Shown one piece after another: positions 43,171 to 53,400 of a stretch of 64,000 bases of DNA; position 1 is the first letter of the stretch; each line of letters starts with the position of its first letter. Made by a program: the position numbers and the translations under genes. Source of the stretch: Mastigias papua (lineage: Eukaryota; Cnidaria; Scyphozoa; Rhizostomeae; Mastigiidae); NCBI GenBank assembly GCA_964019165.1, contig OZ025268.1, positions 20,552,274-20,616,273 of the forward strand, written 5' to 3'. The notes under the pieces are model-generated. The model was not told where the DNA came from and ran no database searches. It worked only from the letters and a program-made list of their open reading frames with translations.

Positions 43171-45946
43171 ACTTTTTGACCAAAAATGGCTCATTTTCAT
43201 CACTTTTCAATCTTCAATCAAAATCAATCAATTTCAAATTTGGTCATTTTTGAGCAAAATACCAAGGCTATAGCCTTACATTTTGGCCAAACATGGCTCA
43301 TTTTCATCACTTTTCAATCTTCAATCAAAATCAATCAATTTCAAATTTGGTCATTTTTGAGCAAAATACCAAGGCTATAGCCTTACTTTTTGGCCAAAAA
43401 TGGCTCATTTTCATCACTTTTCAATCTTCAATCAAAATCAATCAATTTCAAATTTGGTCATTTTTGAGCAAATTACCAAGGCTATAGCCTTACTTTTTGG
43501 CCAAAAATGGCTCATTTTCATCACTTTTCAATCTTCAATCAAAATCAATCAATTTCAAATTTGGTCATTTGTGAGCAAATTACCAAGGCTATAGCCTTAC
43601 TTTTCGCCCAAAAATGGCTCATTTTCATCACTTTTCAATCTTCAATCAAAATCAATCAATTTCAAATTTGGTCATGTTTGAGCAAAATACCAAGGCTATA
43701 GCCTTACTTTTTGGCCAAAAATGGCTCATTTTCATCACTTTTCAATCTTCAATCAAAATCAATCAATTTCAAATTTGGTCATTTTTGAGCAAAATACCAA
43801 GGCTATAGCCTTACTTTTTGGCCAAAAATGGCTCATTTTCATCACTTTTCAATCTTCAATCAAAATCAATCAATTTTAAATTTGGTCAGTTTTGAGCAAA
43901 ATACCAAGGTTATAGCCTTACTTTTTGGCCAAAAATGGCTCATTTTCATCACTTTTCAATCTTCAATCAAAATCAATCAATTTCAAATTTGGTCATTTTT
44001 GAGCAAAATACCAAGGCTATAGCCTTACTTTTTGGCCAAAAATGGCTCATATTCATCACTTTTCAATCTTCAATCAAAATCAATCAATTTCAAATTTGGT
44101 CATGTTTGAGCAAAATACCAAGGCTATAGCCTTACTTTTCGGCCAAAAATGGCTCATTTTCATCACTTTTCAATCTTCAATCAAAATCAATCAATTTCAA
44201 ATTTGGTCATTTTTGAGCGAAATACCAAGGCTATAGCCTTACTTTTTGGCCAAAAATGGCTCATATTCATCACTTTTCAATCTTCAATCAAAATCAATCA
44301 ATTTCAAATTTGGTCATTTGTGAGCAAAATACCAAGGCTATAGCCTTACTTTCTGGCCAAAAATGGCTCATATTCATCACTTTTCAATCTTCAATCAAAA
44401 TCAATCAATTTCAAATTTGGTCATTTTTGAGCAAAATACCAAGGCTATAGCCTTACTTTTTGGCCAAAAATGGCTCATTTTCATCACTTTTCAATCTTCA
44501 ATCAAAATCAATCAATTTCAAATTTGGTCATTTTTGAGCAAAATACCAAGGCTATAGCCTTACTTTTTGGCCAAAAATGGCTCATATTCATCACTTTTCA
44601 ATCTTCAATCAAAATCAATCAATTTCAAATTTGGTCATTTGTGAGCAAAATACCAAGGCTATAGCCTTACTTTCTGGCCAAAAATGGCTCATTTTCATCA
44701 CTTTTCAATCTTCAATCAAAATCAATCAATTTCAAATTTGGTCATTTTTGAGCAAAATACCAAGGCTATAGCCTTACTTTTTGGCCAAAACTGGCTCATA
44801 TTCATCACTTTTCAATCTTCAATCAAAATCAATCAATTTCAAATTTGGTCATTTGTGAGCAAATTACCAAGGCTATAGCCTTACTTTTCGGCCAAAAATG
44901 GCTCATTTTCATCACTTTTCAATCTTCAATCAAAATCAATCAATTTCAAATTTGGTCATGTTTGAGCAAAATACCAAGGCTATAGGCTTACTTTTTGGCC
45001 AAAAATGGCTCATTTTCATCACTTTTCAATCTTCAATCAAAATCAATCAATTTCAAATTTGGTCATTTTTGAGCAAAATACCAAGGCTATAGCCTTACTT
45101 TTTGGCCAAAAATGGCTCATTTTCATCACTTTTCAATCTTCAATCAAAATCAATCAATTTCAAATTTGGTCAGTTGTGAGCAAATTACCAAGGCTATAGC
45201 CTTACTTTTCGGCCAAAAATGGCTCATTTTCATCACTTTTCAATCTTCAATCAAAATCAATCAATTTCAAATTTGGTCATTTTTGAGCAAAATACCAAGG
45301 CTATAGCCTTACTTTTTGGCCAAAAATGGCTCATTTTCATCACTTTTCAATCTTCAATCAAAATCAATCAATTTCAAATTTGGTCATTTTTGAGCAAAAT
45401 ACCAAGGCTATAGCCTTACTTTTTGGCCAAAAATGGCTCATATTCATCACTTTTCAATCTTCAATCAAAATCAATCAATTTCAAATTTGGTCATTTTTGA
45501 GCAAATTACCAAGGCTATAGCCTTACTTTTCGGCCAAAAATGGCTCATTTTCATCACTTTTCAATCTTCAATCAAAATCAATCAATTTCAAATTTGGTCA
45601 TGTTTGAGCAAAATACCAAGGCTATAGCCTTACTTTTTGGCCAAAAATGGCTCATTTTCATCACTTTTCAATCTTCAATCAAAATCAATCAATTTCAAAT
45701 TTGGTCATTTTTGAGCAAAATACCAAGGCTATAGCCTTACTTTTTGGCCAAAAATGGCTCATATTCATCACTTTTCAATCTTCAATCAAAATCAATCAAT
45801 TTCAAATTTGGTCATTTGTGAGCAAATTACCAAGGCTATAGCCTTACTTTTCGGCCAAAAATGGCTCATTTTCATCACTTTTCAATCTTCAATCAAAATC
45901 AATCAATTTCAAATTTGGTCATTTTTGAGCAAAATGCCAAGGCTAT

Positions 45947-45970
45947 TGCGTGTTGTCTTGGCTAAATGTT
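45947..45970. repeat. Degenerate right edge of the satellite
   Basis: After GGCTAT the sequence reads TGCGTGTTGTCTTGGCTAAA, which still aligns loosely with the consensus segment that follows in a unit (a C-TT stretch, then TTGGCCAAA) but with many mismatches. Beyond about 45,970 no satellite similarity is visible. Confidence 0.5.
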
Positions 45971-47097
45971 TCTTATTGTTATGAGTGGTAAATGTTGGAA
46001 GAAAATTATTGAATGGCACGTTTGGCCTTTCGTGGAGAAAGTGCTAAGACTGTGGTTTGCTTGGTTAGTCAAAGTCAGCTGATGTTGGTCGGCGTATTAT
46101 CTGGTAATAAAGTCAGTGAATTTGATCTTCTCTTATATTTGGATGTACTATAGTTTTCTGACTGTTTTGGGAATAGTGAAATATTGGTTAGGCGGCTGCA
46201 TTGGTTGAAATCTTGGATGAGTTAACCAACAGTAGTTTTAATATTGATGTCGTTGTTGTGGATGATGCTGATTTGTGGTAGAAATGGTATAAGGTATGAA
46301 GTTACCTCTTGAGTTCCACTCTGCCCATCTTGAAACTGCATTATGTGCAATTTACCCGGCTACGTGCAAGATCGTGCCGTGCTGAATCTGGTTGACTTTC
46401 ATCCATTGATCCAGAGATGCATAATTCCTCCGTGGATGTTTCTTGCTCATAATCGTGGTCATTCTATCTGAAGATTGTTAAACGTAGAAATGCAGTGAAC
46501 GTATATTTGTTTTATTGTTTCCTGAATTGCTGTACATTGGAAAAAATGCTTTTTTAGTGTAAGTCACGAGAGTATTCAGAATGTGTCGTTTGATTGTGTG
46601 TTAACTGTATTTACATAAATTATTGATTATTCCTGTTATGCTTTGTGCAATAGTTGATTTCCGCTTTGTTTGCGCATAATTGTATCTAAAAAGTATGTGT
46701 GGCCACGTAAAAATAGGGCAATGTCTCCTCTCCAACTTTTGATGAAAGTGCTTCTCTGGGTTCTTTGAAGAGGGAATGGGTGAGTGTATCTTCAATGTAT
46801 GTTTCCCCAAGCAAAGTTTTATAAGATAACAGTCAGAAGATTACTATAGTTCTTTATTAATAGAGGCAAGCATGACCTGTCGAAGATGCACTTTAATCCA
46901 AAGTTAGAGACGTGTTCCTAAAGTCTTACCAGAGGCTTAGCCTCAGGCATCTTCAATTACTCGTCCCCCACATAACTAACCATGGCCACGCTGCTGACCT
47001 AAAGATGTATTCAATGAATTTTGTAAGGTTCAATAATATAGATGGGCTAGTTTGTTAACTGTGACCGTCCTTTTGGCACTGCAATAGATATGTAATG
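45971..47097. other. Non-repetitive spacer between satellite and gene A, with its probable 3' UTR
   Basis: This stretch is non-satellite DNA downstream of the stop codon of gene A. Apart from a polyadenylation-signal candidate at 46,853-46,858, I see no recognisable gene. Short open frames on either strand (for example 46,601-46,810 minus, and 45,981-46,082 plus) have no signal or motif that I recognise. Confidence 0.6.
46853..46858 (-). terminator. Candidate polyadenylation signal of gene A
   Basis: AATAAA on the minus strand lies about 240 nt after the gene A stop codon and is followed by T-rich sequence. It is the first AATAAA hexamer I found downstream of the stop. Placement is plausible, but no transcript evidence is available. 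Confidence 0.4.
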
Positions 47098-47400
47098 TTA
47101 TCGTGGGAATGTCTTCAGCTTATCACTTGCGAGGAACGCTACCCAGTAGTAAGTATTGAACATTACGTATCCTAAAGGCAAGGCAACTCGCGCTAATCTA
47201 TCAATGTTGGATGCTTTCGGAGGAGGCTTCTTGACGATGATAGACGGTGGATATTCTTTGCGTTCTGTATAATCTAGCCTTCTTTTCCTCACAGTTTCAT
47301 AGGTTTGTAAAGAGAAACGATGCTGCTTATAAACTTCATTTCCATCATTGCTCCCACTCTGCAAGCTTTGATCGCTCATAATTGTCTCTGCAGTTGCCCC
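47098..47400 (-). CDS. Gene A coding exon 9 (cytoplasmic loop, M4, stop)
   Basis: 303 coding bases, acceptor TTTTGTAG, phase 0. It encodes residues 350-449: a Ser/Lys-rich intracellular loop with the PPSIIVKKPPP segment, then IDRLAR and M4 (PLGYVMFNTYYW). It ends in TAA at 47,100-47,098. Confidence 0.92.
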   Translation of the reverse strand, partial: GATAETIMSDQSLQSGSNDGNEVYKQHRFSLQTYETVRKRRLDYTERKEYPPSIIVKKPPPKASNIDRLARVALPLGYVMFNTYYWVAFLASDKLKTFPR

Positions 47401-50400
47401 CTACAAAAGCAAGAAGCAATTAAAACACTCCGATAGCATTTATATTTTTCATACCACTTTAGCCAATTATTTTTGTAAAAGGGCATTTGTATATAGAATT
47501 CTGAACTCTAATTGGCTGAGGTCATCAGAGCTCACATTCAATCAAGGCTTTAGAGCCTATATTGAGAGGACTCAGAACTAAAACATTCGCAGGTCAATAT
47601 ATTCTTATGCTCATTAAAATGAGGAAAAGTTAGAACCAAGGGAAGAGAAGAACAATCCCAATAATTGGATATGATAAAAGTAATCGGGTAGTGCTAAAAA
47701 TAATGATTTATATCTGCTAAGATAGCAAACAAATTATGAAAGATCAGAAACCAAATAATGAATAAAAGTTCATTAAACATCCTAATATAAATCAACGATT
47801 GTGCGGTTATGATGAAGATGTCAGTTGTAAAACATATTTATCTCCAAGTATAGCAGGATTGCTCTTCAATCGAATATCATCTCAGTAGCTCATCGATGAT
47901 CTGATCATTTTAAATATGAATGGGTCATGTCCCGCAGAGGAATATGAGTGGACGCGAAGCAATGTTTTAAATAATTTCTAAGGAAGAAACAAGTGTAGTG
48001 AACATCATATGTCCAAGAGCATGCCAGTATAGCGACAAATTGCATATCAACTTACACTCCTGGAGGTTTCGATTTCTGCCTTTTTTGTTTGCTTTTTCTT
48101 TCTTCTCCCCAGCGCAGACACGTTTAGAACTATGACATATTCCACAAGTGTGCTAAACACAAAGAAAAACGAAACCAACATGAACAGATCGATGGCTTTT
48201 ATGTACGATAGGCTGGGTAATGTTGAATTTATTGAAGCCCAAATGGTTGACAGTGTCAAAAGCGTAGTGATGCAAAGAGCTGTTGAAAAAAGTAATAAAA
48301 ATAAGCTTCATTAGTTACTTTTCATGAAATTGCCACAAAAATCATAGCAAAAATAGCAATCAAAATTTTCTCCATATGGCAAATTAGAATGAGGAATAAT
48401 TATACTATACATAGTGTTTTAGAAGACAACCAAAACACCGGAATCTGCTAGAAAGCCATTCGTCCACCATGGTGGTAATGCCAATCGTAATATACAATAG
48501 GTAGTCATTCAGATAATTAAATTGTACATCATTTTCGCAAAATCCATTCATGCTAATATTGATAATTAAGATCAATTAAGCGGCTAAGTGGCTAATGTCA
48601 TAATGTTTTGTCGGCTATACATTTGGAATTCTGCTACCGGCCAACAGTCAAACGAGGCCAATAGGCATTCAAACGAGGTCAACAGGACAAAAGTCAAATG
48701 AGGCTAGCAAGCATTCAAACGAGACCAATAGGCCAACAGGCAAATGAATACCATAAATCTAACAATTAGCAAATTTCCGAATGATTTTAGGTGAGTTGAT
48801 GATATACCTGCATTGTTTGATTGTTTGATTGGTTAATCGTTGAGCAAATGATTGTCTGATTGGCCAAATGATTAACTTATTTGATAAAAAGAAGACTAAA
48901 TCGTCCATGAACTAACTGACTGGGCTCACCTGTTCTTGCTGGGGTTGAGTCCTTATCAATCCAAAGAGAGACCCATGAGACACAAACAATTGCAATTGTT
49001 GGAACGTACATCCTAAGGATCGCATTGCCGACAAGACGCTGCAGTTTAAACGTTGCATTCAGAACAGAGTAGTTACCTAGATAAAGAATACTATAACATC
49101 AGATGTTTAATAATACAAACAACAAAAATAATGATAAATGATAAATAATTGTTTAAAGTTGGCGCAAAAACCAACATATTATATCCATGCAGAGTTAATT
49201 AAGGCTAACTATCTATAAATAATTTAGTATAATATATGTGCACATAGTGCATATAGTAAAGTTTAATAGTGATGTTCAACTTTTTAACAAGTCTGAATCA
49301 AATATGTCAATCATCAAGTGGAAGCAAAAAGTTGTTTGTCATAGCAATTAAACCTAATGTAGATTGGCAATGTGTGATTTTGCTAGGGCCTCAATCTTAA
49401 TGTCATTAACATAGTTTTTTTATATTGTAAAATTTTGAGGGCACGGTGCAAACAATGGAGGCGTGTGTTCCCAATGCCCCTTAGTTTCTACGCCTCTGAG
49501 TTGATAGTAATAATGGATAAAGTATTTCCTAGCACATTGCAAATGAAATCGTCAATACCTGCGGAATAAGCAATAATTTGCTCTTTTGTTTCAAAGCCTT
49601 CGAGACTAAACTGTGGCATTTCAATATCAAGAAGTGTGATACCAGGTCTGCTATGCCACTTGTACAGTAGCTGATCCGCCGTATATGTATCTGTGAAGCA
49701 AGGGGAAAGGAATTACTTAGAGGTCAGTATATGTTAGGCTAAGCATTAAATATCACTTGATATAAATTAACATTTGCTCATGGTAGCATGACTTTGCCTA
49801 ACAATTAGGCAATGTTACTAGCATCGCTTAAAATGTCAAGCAGTCATGCCTCCACTTTTACACGTAGGAGAACTATGTAGACAGTCACAATATCTTGAAA
49901 GTTAATGCTGTCTTCAAAGTAGCTTGGAATATTCTAGTGACTAACTGAGTGTAAACTTAGTCTGCTCAGAAGGGGCTCAGAGTTTTTCGAAGAATTCACA
50001 ATCCTAACTCTTCTTCTGATTGCCGTTATTTAGGTTTGAATTTGAAATTTATAAATAGATTTCCATAATAGACGAAGAGCTCTGAACATGCGAATTGTTA
50101 AAGGGTAGCCTTTGATGATTTCTAAAACTGATTTGCAACACTGAATTGAATTCTTAATGGACAGAAAGGCAAGTTAATCTATGCTACTTGATCACAAGTA
50201 AACAAAGTGGTGCTGGTTTGTTACAACGGAAAAATGAAAAGTGAAAAGTGAAAATTACTGTACCAGGTTGACATTTCGAAACTCAACTAGTGTTTCAAGG
50301 CATACATAGTACATATCGATTCAATACAGAGTGATAAGCATTAGAGAATGCCATTTAATTTTTGCATCCATGATTCTGACGATATTTCGATTCTGTGGAA

Positions 50401-53400
50401 TTCTACTAATTCAGTATGCATTCCCTAGGCAGAACGATTCTTAAAAACATAATGTGTGGCTATTGTACTTGGAATTATGACAAGACATTTAAAATCCAAA
50501 GGATCCTAGAACAATCACCAAGCACACAGATGAAACTTATGCGTCATTAGACAAAGGAGGTTGGCGGCATGATAATACGAACGAGTAGAAGCGGGCTCTT
50601 CTTACTAAGCACGAATTACCAGAAAAGACAAGAACCCTTATCAAATTGTCAAATTTGAAAGAAGTATACAAGTAGATACATGCTATAGCAACAGATATCA
50701 AATAGTTTTATTTCTTAGAACATTTGATTGAATGAAAAATAATGTACAATTTTGAGCAAAAATTCTTTGAATATTATCATTAAGTTTCATTATTATTTTA
50801 GGCATTGCTTATTGCAGTAGTTAATACTTACAACTTTCTGCAATAGTGCTACAATGTTGAGTATCCATTGGGTAGCTCTGCAAGTTAAGTCTGCATGAAC
50901 TACGTACAGTTATTCTAAAACGAGGCATAGTGAAACATGCATAAATCAAAGAGCAATGGAACGACAAAGACACGATGCAAAATACTATCACAATAATAGT
51001 TCGAAGTATACACCATTAGTATTTAAAACTCATCCCATTAGAATTCCAGATTTACTCCATGGGAAGTTAAAATATACTCATTAGGTCTTAAAACTGTTCC
51101 TAATAAACATTGAAAAACCAAAGACGCAGTCATAAGGACTTGTGAGAAAACGAACCTTGTTCCCCAAAAAACATCCCCATTTGGAAAGATATCCAGTTTG
51201 TTATTTTGGATTGTTACGTCATGCATTTTTGCGTCGATTGAATTAATGAATATTGTATCAGGAACCCAAATCAAATCGGCAACATGCTTTGTTCCGGTCA
51301 TCAGGACAAGTGACCGACTCATATTATGTTTCAGTCTATGATCATTCCATCTTTGTCTAAAGAATAAATCCAATGGGAATTCCTGCAAAATATCCAATCA
51401 GTTCTAGTCATGAAGTATCCACTACTTTGCTTCAAGATTTCAACAGATATTTCCATAAACACGAGATGCGTTTCTGTTGTGTTTTCGCCTCACAAAGATC
51501 CAAGAATTAAATAAACGGGAGATACACTCTAGGATTATTTATCGCAAAACTCAATCTTGAAAAACACATTCTCGCAAACAAACGCCTCTATGCTTTTTAA
51601 CTTAAATGTCCATTGTTCTAGGTGTTATGAAAAGGCGTATAGCACAAAGATAATTATTTAGGCCTAACATGCTTGACTACATAACAGTTTCCAACAAATA
51701 TTCTGCTTTTCGCATCTGTGATAATTGCCATAGCATTGATTTTTCAAGTTCACTTTGTGTCACAGATGAATTTTCTGCAAGAATCTACCAGCTAATCAGT
51801 AATACAGTTAAACACAAGCACCCCGAATGGCTTGAATCGGATGAGTGTTGCGAGTTGCATGTTGTTTAACAGTATTAATGATTAGCTAGTAGATTCTTAC
51901 GGAATATTAACAGTAGTGAATAGGTGCTAAGTGGCCAATCATACGGCTAAGTGGACACATTATTCATCATATCACGTGTACCCGCATCTAGCTATATATT
52001 TCGGTTCACCTTTCGGTCGCTACGTTTCATACTCTGACGAGTGTCGGACGAAAAAAGGTTGTCAGTATGCCTAGAACATAGTGCTGCTTTCTCGTGTTGT
52101 AGTGAAGTTCTGTAGCACCAACAGATTTTTCAAAGAGTTGAAAGTATATAACTGCTACTTGAATATTCACAATATGTCATAGACTATAACATTCTTATTT
52201 ACCTTCCTTGCTGGTATCATTTCTTATTCGGATACATGCAATAATTTTATGTTTCAAATGGAGATCTCTTGAAAATTAACACTTCTGAACAGTAGTAAAA
52301 CAAGCTTCTTTTCAAAAGCAAGATATGAAGCATGGATGCACGATGAAAGGGCGTGGCCTGCTTGACGAAAGAAACGAAGAGACGAAGAAATGAAGAAACG
52401 AAGAAACGAAGAAACGAAGAAACAAAGAAACGAAGAAACGAAGAAACGAAGAAGCGAAGAAAGCTGCGCGCGAAGAAACGAAAACTGAGCAAGAAAGATG
52501 GGGGTAAAAACTAAGACACCCTTAATTCTATTCGTTTTCCACAAAGTTCATATATGCTGGTGCAAGAAGCAGCAATGAAAGAGAAACATAAATGAAATTC
52601 TTTTCATTTCATTCATTCATTCAATCATTTTCAGTCAGTTCTTTATTTTTGCATGAATTTGAAGTAGGACAAGTCTAATTGACTGCATATTTTCTTACCT
52701 TCTTAAACAAATAAAACGATGATTATATTCTTACCATGTTCACTTCTTCAATATGGCCAAATGAGAGAACAGAGTAATCTATGCTTACCACAGTTGCAGA
52801 TCCTGCAAGCAAAGCATTGAAAAACGATGACTATAACGCAACGATACTCATCCAAATATTTTCATGTTAGGGCTGAGATAATGATCAATGTGAAAGGTAG
52901 CGTCCGACAGGACTTTGGGCTGCCTGCGCGCAGCACCTCAGGGGAAGGAACATGACTTGTAATCATGACTGGCGCTAGCTGCCAGCAAGGATTGAAGCTG
53001 CCTGCTGGTGGCGCCATGTCTTTGTCGGACACTTTTGGAAGAGAGGAGGCTTTTACATAAGAGATGATAATCTGGTTGAGTATACTGAGGACTAAAGAGA
53101 GTAGACTGAATACCTTCAGCTCCATCACTATAGGTCAGAACAAGCATCGTATTAAAAGCTGAACTTGAGATTGTAAATCATAATTGGAGAATCAGAAATT
53201 CTTTTTACCTGTATAATTTGGCCTCACTCTATGGTCATAATCCTTGAGCATCGTCTGTAATGTTAAGTAGGCAGCTTGATCATCGTTCAGACTGAAAACA
53301 AATCGAGATGGAAGGTGACAGTACATCATTTGCATTCAGTTATTGAGTAGAGGACAAAGTATCACAAAACAATTTCCTGATATTTTGCTGGATGCAGTCG

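Larger units (their letters stand above)
1..45946. repeat. 107-bp tandem satellite array, open at the left edge
   Basis: A head-to-tail tandem repeat with a 107-bp unit fills the whole stretch, about 429 units, with no transposon or gene interrupting it. A unit read from the ATG at 95 runs: a CAATCA-rich AT segment, then TTTGGTCATTTTTGAGC, then GCAAAATACC, then two adjacent palindromes. The typical unit is about 31% GC, with about twice as many C as G on the plus strand. Length variants exist: 110 bp (GGTTGTTATAG replacing GGCTATAG, at least 21 copies, for example at 1,243, 2,316, 14,530 and 37,585) and 105 bp (CTTATCAAAATC, near 20,480, 23,480, 24,655 and 29,153). Its size and homogeneity suit centromeric or pericentromeric heterochromatin, but this is inference. 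I do not recognise the satellite family. Confidence 0.98.

Noticed and set aside
1..45946. CRISPR-like array of palindromic repeats
   Set aside because: The whole 107-bp unit is conserved with no unique spacers, and the flanking genes are spliced animal genes.
95..45984. Hundreds of overlapping plus-strand reading frames of about 64 codons beginning MAHFHH
   Set aside because: They repeat every 107 bp with the satellite, end at the same CTATAG, and shift frame from unit to unit because 107 is not a multiple of 3. Indels simply fuse or break them. There is no sign of a selected protein.
45981..46082. Plus-strand 33-codon frame rich in Trp and Lys next to the satellite edge
   Set aside because: Short, no recognised family, no splice or regulatory context; likely chance.
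46601..46810. Minus-strand 69-codon frame downstream of gene A
   Set aside because: Lies in the probable 3' UTR or spacer with no motif, signal peptide or splice support.
48132..48314. Plus-strand 60-codon frame
   Set aside because: It is antisense to the M2-M3 exon of gene A, which is clearly the coding strand.
51669..51869. Plus-strand 66-codon frame with several Cys
   Set aside because: Lies within gene A intron 3 on the opposite strand, with no recognised domain or splice partners.
52247..52544. Minus-strand frames with repeated FLRFFVSS
   Set aside because: Translation of the 8-bp polypurine minisatellite.
52862..53128. Minus-strand 88-codon frame
   Set aside because: Runs through the GC-rich foldback candidate in intron 2; the flanking exons splice over it in frame.
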